A stretch of 64,000 nt of DNA from Nocardia amamiensis (GTDB lineage Bacteria; Actinomycetota; Actinomycetes; Mycobacteriales; Mycobacteriaceae): assembly GCF_015477605.1 (NCBI RefSeq), contig NZ_JADLQX010000014.1:1-64000 (forward strand), given 5' to 3'. This document shows, piece by piece, positions 52,471 through 61,606 of this stretch (position 1 is the first letter of the stretch; every line of letters starts with the position of its first letter). A program made the translations under genes and the position numbers. Below the pieces are notes generated by a model. It was not told the origin of the DNA and made no database searches. It saw nothing but the letters and a program-made list of their open reading frames with translations.

Positions 52471-53946
52471 ATGTCTGATGATGCCGCGGTGATGGCGGAC
52501 GGCTCGCTCTCGACGAGAACAGCCGCGCCTCGAACGACGATTCGCAATAGCAGGACCGCCGAGGTGGTCGCTCAGCTGTTCTCCGCCGCCGCGGACACGC
52601 GCTCCGGGCGCGGCCGGGAGGCCGAGCCGGATCCCGGGCACGGCACCGCCGCGACGATCGCGGCGGCTGTGCGGGACGGCGCGCTGCTACCCAGCCGGGT
52701 GGTGGCGGAGGCGGCGACCCGGCTCCCGGCGGCGGAGCGGGAATCGAACGCGCTCCCCGTTCTGCGCGTCGAGTGGGCCATGGCCGACGCCGCCGCGCTG
52801 GAGGAGCGAGACGACCTCGACGCCCTGCCGCTGGCCGGTGTGCCGGTGGCGGTCGAACCGGGCGCGTCGATCACGGGCACGCCCGCGCGGTGGCAGCCGG
52901 AGGCCGGGTATCCCGTGGCCGCCCGGCTGCGCGGCGCGGGCGCCGTGGTTTTCGGGCTCGGCGCAGGGAGCGAGCAGGACCGTCGGGATCCACCGGACGC
53001 TCCGGCTCGCGTCGTGCACAACCCGTGGAACACCGCGCGACACGCGGGCGGATCGGCCGGTGCGGCGGTCGCGGCAGGGCTTGTGCCGCTGGCGCACAGC
53101 AGTGACGGCCTCGATTCGGTGCGCGTCGCGGCGGCCTGCTGCGGGGTCTTCGGGATCAAGCCCGGGTGCTATACCGCGGCCGGGACGGGCGGTTGGCCGG
53201 GCATGGTGGAGAACGGCGTGCTCGCGACAACGGTGCAGGACGCGGCATTAGCGCTAGCCGTGCTGGCCGCGCGGCCGAACCTAGCCGAGGTGGACCCACC
53301 CGGCCGACTACGCATCGGGCTGGCCGTGGATCCGCCGTCGAACCTGATACGCGTCGACCGGCATTGGACCGCGGCCGCCCGCAGGGCCGCCTCCGTCGCC
53401 GCGGCGGCAGGCCATCTCGTCGAAACGACCGCCATGCCCTACGGCAACGCACTATTCGCGGTCTTCCTACGCTGGCTAGCCGCAGGTGAGCGCGACGCCC
53501 CGGCCCTATCCCTACCCGAGCCCCCTCGACTATCGCGTCGCATCCGGCGCCAGCTGGCCCTCGGCCGGACGGTGCATCAATTGCGGGTCGTGCGCCCAGC
53601 CCAGATCGACCGGGTCGAGGCGCGGCTACTGGAATTCTTCGACCGATACGACGTGGTGATCACTCCCACGCTCGCCGCCCCGCCACCCATGGCGGAGGCC
53701 TGGCACTCCCGCAGTCAGCCGGCCGCTCTGCTCGCCGGCGCGCGATTCGCCCCCTTCACCCCGCTGTGGAATCTGGTCGGCTGGCCTGCCGCCTCCGTGC
53801 CGATGGGCATGCATCCGTCGTCGAGGACGCCCGTCGCGGCTCAGCTCGCCGGTCCGCCCGGCAGTGAATCCACTCTGTTGCGACTGGCCGCGCAGCTGGA
53901 GACCCGTCACCCTTGGCAGCGCATCGCGCCCTCGGTCAGACGCTGA
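52471..53946 (+). CDS. Amidase-signature-family protein lacking the catalytic lysine
   Basis: 491 residues of the amidase signature fold. In the active site, GVPVAVEPG has Glu129 where the catalytic Lys of the Ser-cisSer-Lys triad (GVPxxxKD) should be. The GGSSGG block reads GGSAGAAVAAG, keeping Ser195 but not the second Ser, and the nucleophile block reads DGLDSVRVAA with Ser216. So the amidase is probably inactive or has another chemistry. Start ATG 52471 (MSDDAAVMADGS), with GGGGGA at about 10 bases; TTG 52411 in frame is possible. The last 11 bases overlap the convergent LysR gene. Confidence 0.82.
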   Translation: MSDDAAVMADGSLSTRTAAPRTTIRNSRTAEVVAQLFSAAADTRSGRGREAEPDPGHGTAATIAAAVRDGALLPSRVVAEAATRLPAAERESNALPVLRVEWAMADAAALEERDDLDALPLAGVPVAVEPGASITGTPARWQPEAGYPVAARLRGAGAVVFGLGAGSEQDRRDPPDAPARVVHNPWNTARHAGGSAGAAVAAGLVPLAHSSDGLDSVRVAAACCGVFGIKPGCYTAAGTGGWPGMVENGVLATTVQDAALALAVLAARPNLAEVDPPGRLRIGLAVDPPSNLIRVDRHWTAAARRAASVAAAAGHLVETTAMPYGNALFAVFLRWLAAGERDAPALSLPEPPRLSRRIRRQLALGRTVHQLRVVRPAQIDRVEARLLEFFDRYDVVITPTLAAPPPMAEAWHSRSQPAALLAGARFAPFTPLWNLVGWPAASVPMGMHPSSRTPVAAQLAGPPGSESTLLRLAAQLETRHPWQRIAPSVRR

Positions 53947-54823
53947 CCGGGGACTGCTGCGCGGCGAATCCGCCGTCGACGGCGCGGCCGGCGAACTCCA
54001 GGATGGTGGGCCGGTTGTCGTCGGCCCGCCACGCCACGGCGAGCTCACACGGCGCGAGCCCGGAGACGGGGCGCGCGGTGAGGCCGGGCCAGCGGTACAT
54101 CGGCACGTTGTTCTCCGCGAGCAGGCAGACACCCAGGCCGAGGCTCACCGCCTCCAGCCGGTCCTCCGGGGTCGCGGCCTCGGCGCCGATCTTCGGCGCG
54201 CGGCCGCCACGCCCCTCGTTGCCGAGCCAGAAGTCGCGCACGGCACCGGCTTCGGTCGGCAGCGCGACGAACGGCTCATCGAGCAGGTCGGAGAATTCGA
54301 TGGTGTCCGAGACCGCCAGCGGGTGGTTCTCCGGTAGCAGCACCCAGCGCGGCTCGGTGCGCAGCACCTGCCAGCGGTAACGGCTCGGGTCGGGCAGCGG
54401 AAGCCAGACCAGGGCGAGGTCGGCCTGACGCCCCGCGAGTCCGCTGGACGGATCGGTCCAGGACGCGGCGTGCAGGGCTAGTCGGTGGCCGCTCGCGCTC
54501 TCCAGATCGCTGAGCAGGCCGCGGCCGAGCGCGGACTGAATGCCCACGCGCAGCACCTCGCCCGCCTCCTGCAGCGAGACGTTGGTGACTTCCCACAGCT
54601 CGAGGATCTTGCGGGCGCCTTCGAGTAGTTCCTTGCCCGCGACGGTCAGGGCGACACTGCGCTGGTTGCGGTCGAACAAGACCACGTCGAGCTGGCGTTC
54701 CAGCTGACGGATCTGACGCGACAGGGTGGGTTGAGCGATGTGCAGCCGCTGAGCGGCATTGGTGAAGTGCAGTTCCTCAGCGACGGCGACGAAATACCGC
54801 AGGTCGCGCAAATGCGGGTCCAT
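53936..54823 (-). CDS. LysR-family transcriptional regulator
   Basis: 295 residues. The N-terminal winged helix-turn-helix is LRYFVAVAEELHFTNAAQRL, then HIAQPTLSRQIRQLERQLDV, followed by the linker helix and a periplasmic-binding-like effector domain from about residue 90. Start ATG 54823 is the usual LysR length. It is convergent with the amidase-like gene and its upstream region, 54824-55254, is empty, so its regulated gene is not obvious; the SDR-aldehyde dehydrogenase operon on its other side has its own PucR regulator. Ligand unknown. Confidence 0.94.
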   Translation of the reverse strand: MDPHLRDLRYFVAVAEELHFTNAAQRLHIAQPTLSRQIRQLERQLDVVLFDRNQRSVALTVAGKELLEGARKILELWEVTNVSLQEAGEVLRVGIQSALGRGLLSDLESASGHRLALHAASWTDPSSGLAGRQADLALVWLPLPDPSRYRWQVLRTEPRWVLLPENHPLAVSDTIEFSDLLDEPFVALPTEAGAVRDFWLGNEGRGGRAPKIGAEAATPEDRLEAVSLGLGVCLLAENNVPMYRWPGLTARPVSGLAPCELAVAWRADDNRPTILEFAGRAVDGGFAAQQSPVSV

Positions 54824-55203
54824 AGCCCCTTGCTATCAGAATCAGTCCTGAATTTCCAGCCTTATCAGGCCGGAAAGTCTGGATACGGGCACCGAAACAG
54901 TCGGCAGGTTTGTTAGAGACAGCATATTGCCTGTCATGGTGCTCCGCACTAAGCAGTTGGCGAATCCTCGGCATGCGCCCGAGTTTCCGCTCGAAGGGGT
55001 GCAGTTGGGCGTTTGACCAGCATTGATGCGAGGATGCTGGTGCAGCCGGTAGCGGATTGTGGACACTCGAATGGTTGCCGGTCATCGGCTACGCATTCGC
55101 GATCGAACGCCTAGCGGGTGTAATCGATCGCTCGCGTGATTTTCATCACATATTGTTTGTGACACCCATCCGGATGCCTGTTTTGGGGTGTGCCACAACG
55201 CTC
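54824..55203. other. Intergenic region upstream of the LysR gene
   Basis: About 380 bases with no supported gene; it contains the promoter of the LysR gene. Near the start codon the sequence CTTATCAGGCCGGAAAG and a nearby TGAATTTCC hint at a T-N11-A type LysR site, but this cannot be fixed by eye. AT content is slightly higher than in neighbouring genes. Confidence 0.4.
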
Positions 55204-55244
55204 CGCGGCGCCGCCCTCCGGGTGATTCCGGGGACGGCGCCGCG
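55204..55244 (-). terminator. Terminator hairpin of the SDR/aldehyde dehydrogenase operon
   Basis: CGCGGCGCCG at 55204-55213 pairs with CGGCGCCGCG at 55235-55244. It lies 10 bases past the SDR stop on the minus strand. The loop region can pair further (CCGG with CCGG). Confidence 0.65.
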
Positions 55245-55254
55245 TGTTGGCCGA

Positions 55255-56088
55255 TCACACCCCGCGGGCGCGCTCCTCGTACGCTTTGCGTTGGTCGGCG
55301 TCGACGTCATCGAGGAAGGCGCGTCCGGAGCCGAGCGCGCGGCCGATGCCGTCACCGAGCTTCTCCGGCAACAGCCCGACCACCTGTGCGATGAACCCGG
55401 CCAGCGCGGTCACTCTGACCTTGGACTTCGGTGCGACGATCAGCTCGGCGATGGCGTCGGCGATCTCCTCCGGCTCGGCCGGACGCAGCAGGCTCGGCGC
55501 CGTGACGCCCGCGCCCAGCTCGGTATTGGTCAGCGTGGGCAGGACCGAGGAGAAGTGCAGGCCGGTACCCCGGTACTCCTCGCGCAGCGTGTCGGTGAAG
55601 CCCAGTACCGCGTGCTTACTGGCGTTGTAGGTGGCCAGGCCCGGGATGTGCGTCTCGCCCGCCAGCGAGGCGATGTTGATGATGTGCCCGCGCCCGCGCG
55701 GCAGCATCCGGCGCAGGCCGAGCTTGGAGCCGAGGATCACGCCGTAGACGTTGATGTCCAGGATGCGGCGGGTCACCTGGTCCGGCTCGTCCACCAGCTT
55801 GCCGGTCGGCATGATGCCCGCGTTGTTGATCAGCACATCGATCGGGCCGATGGTTCGCTCGACGTCGTCGAGGAAACTCTCGAAGGAGTTCTGATCGGTC
55901 ACGTCGAGCTTGCCGTAGAGCTCGAACCCGCGCGCCGTGCCGACCTCTTTGACCGCTGCCTCGTCGATGTCGCCGATGGCGATCTGCGCGCCGAGGGTCT
56001 GCAGCGCGGTGGCCGTCGCCAGGCCGATGCCGCGGGCGCCGCCGGTGACGACCACGACTTTGCCGCGGATCTGCTTCGCGTCGATCAC
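55255..56088 (-). CDS. Short-chain dehydrogenase/reductase
   Basis: 277 residues. NAD(P)-binding GGARGIGLATATAL, NNAG in DVLINNAGIMPT, and the active-site YNASKHAVLGF with Ser in INIASLAGE (Ser-Tyr-Lys triad). A C-terminal extension of about 60 residues past the catalytic core (LGSGRAFLDDVDADQRKAYE) is typical for a subgroup that works with aldehydes or steroids. The ATG 56088 overlaps the stop of the aldehyde dehydrogenase gene by 4 bases, so alcohol/aldehyde oxidation steps are coupled: alcohol to aldehyde by this enzyme, aldehyde to acid by the next, or the reverse. Substrate not known. Confidence 0.9.
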   Translation of the reverse strand: MIDAKQIRGKVVVVTGGARGIGLATATALQTLGAQIAIGDIDEAAVKEVGTARGFELYGKLDVTDQNSFESFLDDVERTIGPIDVLINNAGIMPTGKLVDEPDQVTRRILDINVYGVILGSKLGLRRMLPRGRGHIINIASLAGETHIPGLATYNASKHAVLGFTDTLREEYRGTGLHFSSVLPTLTNTELGAGVTAPSLLRPAEPEEIADAIAELIVAPKSKVRVTALAGFIAQVVGLLPEKLGDGIGRALGSGRAFLDDVDADQRKAYEERARGV

Positions 56089-57710
56089 TTGTCGTCACCC
56101 TTCAACTTCAGGAGGGCGGGCAGGTCGAGGCGGCGCAGGCCGCGCGCACCGGCCGCACGCATGGCGCCGAGCGCGAACAGCAGCTTCGGCATGGAATACG
56201 GGTACCAGAACAGCTCTTTCTGCTGCGTCGGCAGGATCGGCGTGGTGATCGCCTGCTGGCGGCAGTACTTGCGCACACCGTTCGCCCCGCCCCAGCGGGT
56301 CCCGACGCCGGACAGGCCCCAGCCGCCCATCGGCAGCGCGTAGCTGAACAGGTTGGCGAACACGTCGTTGATGTTGACCGCGCCCGCGTCGAGTTGCCGG
56401 GCGATCCGAGCGCCGCGTTCTTTGTCGCCCGTCCACACCGACGCCGACAGCCCGTATACCGAGTCGTTGGCCAGCCGGATCGCCTCCGCCTCGTCGGCCA
56501 CCTTCATCACCGGCAGCGTCGGGCCGAAGGTCTCCTCGGTCACACACGACATCGTGTGGTCGACGTCGACGAGCACGGTCGGCTCGAACGCGGTGCCGAA
56601 CCCGGCCCGTTTGCCGCCGGTCAGCACCTTCGCCCCCGCCGCGACGGCCTCGTCGACGTGGCGTTGCACGATGGCTACCTGGTTCTCGTTGGCCAGCGCG
56701 CCCACGTCGAATTCGGCTTCGCGTCCGTCCAGGCCCTGGCGCAGCGCCTCGACGTTGGCGGTCAGCTTGGCGACGAACTCGTCGTAGACCGGCGCCTCGA
56801 CATACACCCGCTCCACCGAGATGCAGACCTGACCGGAGTTGAACATGCCGCCGAAGGCGATGCCGTGCGCCGCGCGATCGAGGTCCGAGTCGGCCAAGAC
56901 GATGGCCGGATCCTTTCCGCCGAGCTCGAGGCTGTAGGGAATCATCCGCTCCACGCAGGCGGCGGCGATCTTGCGGCCGGTCGCGGTGGAGCCGGTGAAC
57001 TGGATGTAGTCGGCGTGGCCGACTACGGCCGCCCCGGTCGCGCCGGTGCCCGTGACCACCGCGAAGACCGGCGGGGCGCCGATTTCCGCCCAGCCCTTGG
57101 CCAGTTCGAGCGCCGAAAGCGGAGTCACCTCGGACGGCTTGAGGATGACGGCCGCGCCCGCGGCGAGCGCGGGGAACACGTCCATCGCAGGCATGGCGAG
57201 GGGGAAGTTCCACGGCGTGATCACGCCGACCACCGGATAGGGCCGGTAGACCGTGGTCAGTCGCTTGACCCTGGCCAGCGGACTGTGCGGAGAGGGGTGG
57301 TCGTCGGCGAGGAACTTGGCCGCGCGACGTGCGTAGTAGCCGATCAGATCGGTCGCGAAGCCCGGATCGATCAGGGCGTCCACCCGCGGCTTCGCGGTCT
57401 CCGACTGCAGCACGGTAGCCAGGCGGTCGGTGTTGTCGATCAACCAGTCCTGGAACTTCAGCAGCCACGCCTTGCGGCCGTCGGGGCCGATCGCCTCCCA
57501 TTCCGGCTGATAGAGCCGCAGCTCGCGGACCTTCGCCGCGACCGCGTCCGCGGTCTCCTCCGGCACCGTGCCCACGACCTGGCCGGTACCGGGATTGCGC
57601 ACCTCGATGACGGCCGGGGTGTCGCCGGTCTTCGCGGTCTTCGTGCGCGCCTGCGTCTTCCTGGCCGTGGCCTTCTCGGTCGCGCCCGGCGCTGGTTCGG
57701 TGTTGGTCAC
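56085..57710 (-). CDS. Aldehyde dehydrogenase (succinate-semialdehyde-dehydrogenase-like)
   Basis: 541 residues, NAD(P)-dependent ALDH superfamily. Active-site Cys in FNSGQVCISVERVYV, general base Glu in LELGGKDPAIVL, NAD-site GVITPWNFPLAM, AVILKPSEVTP and FTGSTATGR. An N-terminal extension of about 25 residues, Thr/Lys-rich, precedes the normal start (IEVRNPGTGQVVG). The start GTG 57710 is preferred to the 57725 GTG because GGGAG lies 9 bases upstream. First gene of the operon, divergent from a PucR-type regulator, so it is probably induced by its own substrate. Confidence 0.92.
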   Translation of the reverse strand: MTNTEPAPGATEKATARKTQARTKTAKTGDTPAVIEVRNPGTGQVVGTVPEETADAVAAKVRELRLYQPEWEAIGPDGRKAWLLKFQDWLIDNTDRLATVLQSETAKPRVDALIDPGFATDLIGYYARRAAKFLADDHPSPHSPLARVKRLTTVYRPYPVVGVITPWNFPLAMPAMDVFPALAAGAAVILKPSEVTPLSALELAKGWAEIGAPPVFAVVTGTGATGAAVVGHADYIQFTGSTATGRKIAAACVERMIPYSLELGGKDPAIVLADSDLDRAAHGIAFGGMFNSGQVCISVERVYVEAPVYDEFVAKLTANVEALRQGLDGREAEFDVGALANENQVAIVQRHVDEAVAAGAKVLTGGKRAGFGTAFEPTVLVDVDHTMSCVTEETFGPTLPVMKVADEAEAIRLANDSVYGLSASVWTGDKERGARIARQLDAGAVNINDVFANLFSYALPMGGWGLSGVGTRWGGANGVRKYCRQQAITTPILPTQQKELFWYPYSMPKLLFALGAMRAAGARGLRRLDLPALLKLKGDDK

Positions 57711-57890
57711 TAGCTGTTCTCCCACTGACTTTGTGTTGAACCGCGGTCTGCCTGTGAATCAGGCCACTGAACTATGATCGTGACACAATCCGCAGGGACT
57801 TTCTTGGCCTCATTCGTCAATGCGGGCTGGTGGATTTGTACCTGGAAGACAAATTGAGGCGAGATCGCGCCCGGACGGAAGGAGTCGGCG

Positions 57891-59201
57891 ATGACCGTTC
57901 CGCCGTCGCCGCGCGCCGCGATCAGGCCGAGTCCCGACCTGGAGGAGGTACGGGACTGGCTGGCCGAGTACGTCTACGAGACGATGCGCGCCGAGACGCT
58001 CGACCGGATCGTCACCCGGCTCGACGACGTCATCATCACGCGCATTCCCGAACTCGCCGATCGCGATATGCGCCGCGATCTGGCGGCAAGTACCAGGGCA
58101 CACGCCAGGATCGTGCTCAGCCGCCTGACCAGCGACACCTTCGAGTTCTCGCTGCCGGAAGAGGCGCACGCTTTCGCGCGCAGCGTGGCCAGGCGCGGGT
58201 TCGAGTTGCGGCTGCTGCTGCGCGTCTACCACGTGGGCATGGAGGCGGTGCTCGACTACATGACCGAAGTGATCGAGCAGCGGCAGGCGCCGCCGGAGAT
58301 CGAGCGCGTGGTGCTGATGCGGCTGTTCGAGCGCTCGACCAAGTGGATGGGTACCTCGGTCGAATTGCTCACCGAGACCTACATGGAAGAGCGCGAGCAG
58401 GTCCTGCGCGCCGCGCTCAACCGGCGTGCCGAGACCGTCCGCGCCGTGCTCGACGGCGACGAGGTGGACGTCGAGCAGGCGTCGGTACGGCTGGGATATC
58501 GACTGTCCCAGCAGCATCTCGCGTTCCTGCTGTGGACCGATGAGCCCACGGGTGAGTCCGGCGGCGTGGATGGCGAGGCGACCGGAATGCTGGACCGGTT
58601 CGCGGCCCGGCTGGCCGCGGCCCTCGGCAGCGGGCGGGTTCTCACCGTTCCGTCCGGCGCCAGCGCGATGTGGGCCTGGGCGGGATTGGACGACCCGGAA
58701 CGGGCCGCGGAACTCGCGGTGCCGGGCGAGCTGGAACGGCTGGTGGCGGCTCAGGTCGAGGCTCCGGTGCGGGTGGCATTCGGGGTACCCGGCGGGGGAA
58801 TCCGCGGCTTCCGGCAGAGTCATCGTGAGGCGGTCGCCGCGCGGAATGTCGCCGAACGCGCGCCCACGGCTGGGCGGGTGACCGGATATCGCGGGGTGGA
58901 GATCGCGTATCTGGCGGGCGCCGACGACGCCGCCATGCGCGGGCTGGTGCAGCGCGAGCTGGGCCCGCTGGCGGCCAGGGACGCGAACGCCGCGCGTCTG
59001 CGTGAAACGCTGCACGCCTACTTGCGCAGCCACCGCAGCCCGGAGGCCACGGCGAAACTGCTCGGCGTACACAAGAACACGGTCCGCTACCGCATGCAGC
59101 GGATCGAACATCTCCTGGGATTCTCGATCGAACAGCGGCGTCTGCCGCTGGAGATCGCGCTGGTCTGCGTCGCGATCTACGGCGTCGACGCCCTGCCCTG
59201 A
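57891..59201 (+). CDS. PucR/CdaR-type transcriptional regulator
   Basis: 436 residues. The C-terminal PucR helix-turn-helix reads ETLHAYLRSHRSPEATAKLL, then GVHKNTVRYRMQRIEHLLGF, which fixes the family; the N-terminal part is a helical ligand-sensing domain (RAETLDRIVTRLDDVIITRI, then MEAVLDYMTEVIEQR). ATG 57891 follows GAAGGAG with 7 bases. It is divergent from the aldehyde dehydrogenase-SDR operon (gap of about 180 bases), which makes that operon the likely target. Activator or repressor mode is not readable. Confidence 0.9.
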   Translation: MTVPPSPRAAIRPSPDLEEVRDWLAEYVYETMRAETLDRIVTRLDDVIITRIPELADRDMRRDLAASTRAHARIVLSRLTSDTFEFSLPEEAHAFARSVARRGFELRLLLRVYHVGMEAVLDYMTEVIEQRQAPPEIERVVLMRLFERSTKWMGTSVELLTETYMEEREQVLRAALNRRAETVRAVLDGDEVDVEQASVRLGYRLSQQHLAFLLWTDEPTGESGGVDGEATGMLDRFAARLAAALGSGRVLTVPSGASAMWAWAGLDDPERAAELAVPGELERLVAAQVEAPVRVAFGVPGGGIRGFRQSHREAVAARNVAERAPTAGRVTGYRGVEIAYLAGADDAAMRGLVQRELGPLAARDANAARLRETLHAYLRSHRSPEATAKLLGVHKNTVRYRMQRIEHLLGFSIEQRRLPLEIALVCVAIYGVDALP

Positions 59202-59210
59202 CCGGCCGGA

Positions 59211-59474
59211 CTACTCGGCCGCCGCCTCCCGTGCCGCGAGGCGGCGTAGCGGTGGCTCGGTGGTCGGCGCGACCCTGCGGTCGGGCAACTCGGCGAGCAA
59301 GGTGGTGGTCGCCGCTGCGATGGCCGCGACGGCCTTGTCGACGGCCGGTTTGGTGGTCGAGCTCAGGCCGGACACGCCACCGACCTTGCGCACGTACTGC
59401 AGTGCGGCGGCATAGATTTCCTGCTCGGTTGCGGCAGGTTCCAGACCACGCAGGACGGTGATGTTTCTACACAT
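59211..59474 (-). CDS. DUF2277 protein
   Basis: 87 residues. Starts MCRNITVLRGLEPAATEQEI, followed by YAAALQYVRKVGGVSGLSS, the DUF2277 signature with the MCRNI opening and the QYVRKxxG block. Function unknown; the first Cys is family conserved. The rest is Ala/Arg rich. The start ATG 59474 is fixed by the signature. It lies alone, convergent with the PucR gene. Confidence 0.9.
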   Translation of the reverse strand: MCRNITVLRGLEPAATEQEIYAAALQYVRKVGGVSGLSSTTKPAVDKAVAAIAAATTTLLAELPDRRVAPTTEPPLRRLAAREAAAE

Positions 59475-59608
59475 GCGAGAACACTAGCTCCAGATCACGA
59501 CCTGCGTCAGGGAAGTAGACACCGTGCGGCGATCGATTCGCTCGCAGGACGAGCACCGGAAGCGCGAATACCCGGCCCGCACTTTGACGGATGGGGAACA
59601 ATCGGGTC

Positions 59609-60442
59609 ATGTCTTCGCGCGGTGTACCGACCTTGACGACGTTTCCGTATGCGGAGCTGGACGAGCGGGAGGAAGACCATTGGTCCGGCGCCGCGATCTC
59701 CGACGATGAGCTGCGCGCACTGGCGCTCGGCGCCTTTTACTCCGCGCGCTGGGACGCCTTCCACGACGCGCTGCTGCTCGGGCCGGAACGCGCGCATCCG
59801 CTCGGCGACCGGCGCGAGCTGGCCATCGACACGCTCACCGGCGCGTGGGGCATCACCGACGGAACCGAGGCGCGGGCCTCGATGGAGCAGTTGCTGAACG
59901 GTATGCACGCCCCGCTCTACGCCCTCGTGCATCCGCTCGTGACGGCATCGATCAACGCCAGCGAGCGCGACCGCTTCGGCGAGCGGGCCGACCGGCACCG
60001 GGCCTTCCTACGGCAGGTCGGCGCGTTCCGGGGCATGGACAATCCCGAGGCGCTGGTCCGCGACTACGACATCTGGTCGCAGGCGATCAAGATCGGTTTC
60101 ACCGATCACCTGGCCAGGCCGCTGCCCAACGACATCCACGCCTGGGATCTGGCCAGGGTGGTCGCGGTGGCCAGGATGGCCTACACCGCCGGCTACCTCG
60201 ATGCGGACCTGGCCTGGAGCTATCTCGGGCGCGCCCTGCCGATCGCGCAGAGCAAGTACCGCAACTGGCGCCAATTCGGTGACGCCTATCTCACCGGGTG
60301 GACCTATTGGCAGGCCTGCGAGGACCTGGCCGAGCTGAAGAACGGCGGCGTCGACCGCCGCATGGAGCTGCTGCGGCTGTGGCTGCGCCCGACCAGCCCG
60401 TGGCGGCGGGTCGCGCTGAACTCAGCTCCCGTCGGGGAGTGA
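59609..60442 (+). CDS. DUF1266 protein
   Basis: 277 residues. C-terminal DUF1266 domain: AWDLARVVAVARMAYTAGYL, DADLAWSYLGRALPIAQSKY and NWRQFGDAYLTGWTYWQACE are its characteristic blocks. No function is assigned; many members stand near toxins or secreted-effector genes. The ATG 59609 has AACAAT at 59597-59602 six bases upstream, again the leaderless pattern; the frame opens at 59591. The stop lies inside the convergent neighbour (21-base overlap). Confidence 0.85.
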   Translation: MSSRGVPTLTTFPYAELDEREEDHWSGAAISDDELRALALGAFYSARWDAFHDALLLGPERAHPLGDRRELAIDTLTGAWGITDGTEARASMEQLLNGMHAPLYALVHPLVTASINASERDRFGERADRHRAFLRQVGAFRGMDNPEALVRDYDIWSQAIKIGFTDHLARPLPNDIHAWDLARVVAVARMAYTAGYLDADLAWSYLGRALPIAQSKYRNWRQFGDAYLTGWTYWQACEDLAELKNGGVDRRMELLRLWLRPTSPWRRVALNSAPVGE

Positions 60443-61366
60443 GCGCAGGATGCCGCGGCCGTAGCGCTGGAACTGCGCGTCGTCGACCATGCCGAGGGAG
60501 TGCCGCTCGACCAGCAGCTCCCATTCCGAATACAGCTGGGCGACACCGGGATCCGCGGAGCCGGTGGCGCCGTCCGCGGATTCGCGGCGCACCGCGAAGT
60601 TCACCGCGCAGGTGACCCGCTCGGTGTCGGCGCGCTCGGCGCCCGCGAAACGCAGCGTCCGGTTGCCGTCGTGCACGTCCATGCCCGTCGTGCCGCGCAC
60701 CGGGCCGATTTCGCCGGGGCCGACCGGGGGAGTGTCGGTGGTCCGCGCCCAGATGACCGCGGGGATGGGCAGTTCGTACGCGTACCGGGGCTCCGCGATG
60801 GCGATGAACAGCAGCCGTCCTGTCGTCGCGGCGAGCAGCCCGAGACCGGTGCCCGCAGGGGGATGCGCGACCGCGAGGGCGGTCTCCAGGACGTACTCGT
60901 CAGGCGTCACGTAACGATGCAGAGCCGCTATCGCCGGTTTGGCCTCGCGGCGCGGCGTCATCCGTCCGGCCGCCCGGTCCACGTCCGCGCGGGCGGGCCC
61001 GCTCCGGCCCCAGGTGGGTGCGGGCGGACGGAGATCGGGCGCGGCCACGTCGATGCGCTGGGTGGCCAAGATGTGGGTGTTGATCCGCTCGACGATCTCA
61101 GTGGCCGCGGGGACGTCGTGCTCGGCGATCAGGACCGGCAGCGGCGTGCGGTCCGCGGGTACGCCGGTGAGCACGGGCGTCGGGTATCGCAGGTAGATCT
61201 CGATGACCACCGCGTCGTCGGCGCGCCGGTTCAGCCGGACCTTGAGCAGGTCCGAGACGGGAACGTCCAGCACGCGCTCGCCGTCGGATCCGGGCCGCAG
61301 AACGATCAGTCTGCCGCGGCCGTGACGCAATATCGCTGTGGGTGTCCGTAACTCGACTATGTCCAT
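60422..61366 (-). CDS. Conserved hypothetical protein with PH-like domain region
   Basis: 314 residues. The central part (YVTPDEYVLETALAVAHPPA, then LGLLAATTGRLLFIAIAEPR) resembles a PH-like/GRAM domain of bacterial short proteins, where a start Ala/Gly-Thr-x-x-R-L-L-F is typical, and the C-terminal QLYSEWELLVERHSLGMVDDAQFQRYG resembles SHOCT-like short helical tails. I do not recognise the family with certainty. ATG 61366 (MDIVELRTP) is the likely start, although the spacing to its GGGGG is short. A 73-bp-type repeat block lies immediately upstream. No membrane segment. Confidence 0.72.
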   Translation of the reverse strand: MDIVELRTPTAILRHGRGRLIVLRPGSDGERVLDVPVSDLLKVRLNRRADDAVVIEIYLRYPTPVLTGVPADRTPLPVLIAEHDVPAATEIVERINTHILATQRIDVAAPDLRPPAPTWGRSGPARADVDRAAGRMTPRREAKPAIAALHRYVTPDEYVLETALAVAHPPAGTGLGLLAATTGRLLFIAIAEPRYAYELPIPAVIWARTTDTPPVGPGEIGPVRGTTGMDVHDGNRTLRFAGAERADTERVTCAVNFAVRRESADGATGSADPGVAQLYSEWELLVERHSLGMVDDAQFQRYGRGILRSLPDGS

Positions 61367-61470
61367 ACCCCCTGCGTTCTGTCTGCTTCGCGGCGCTCTT
61401 GGGGCACTTCGCGGTGCGGTGAGTCGCCTCCGCAGCACCTGTCGTTCGCGCCGCTCTGTCTGATGTCGCA
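61367..61470. other. Upstream edge of the conserved hypothetical gene
   Basis: About 100 bases between that gene's start and the first clear repeat copy; it contains a degenerate further copy of the repeat unit, read on the minus strand. No gene. Confidence 0.35.
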
Positions 61471-61606
61471 GCGCTGCCGGGGCCCTTCGTGGTTACGCAA
61501 GCCGCTGCCTCCGTGCCCGTCGCTCGCACTGCGTCCGATGGCGGCGCTGCCGGGGCCTTTCGTGGTTACGCAAGCTACCGCCTCCGTGCCCGTCGCTCGC
61601 GCCGCG
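61471..61606 (-). repeat. 73-bp direct repeat upstream of the conserved hypothetical gene
   Basis: Two copies at 61471-61533 and 61544-61606, period 73 bases, nearly identical over about 63 bases (GCGCTGCCGGGGCC to CCCGTCGCTCGC), plus a degenerate third copy near 61380-61470. Read on the minus strand each unit contains GAGCGACGGGCACGGAGGC, which shares the GAGCGAC and GGGCACGG words with the ssd-tadA repeat. The location just before a start codon also resembles that repeat. Confidence 0.8.
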
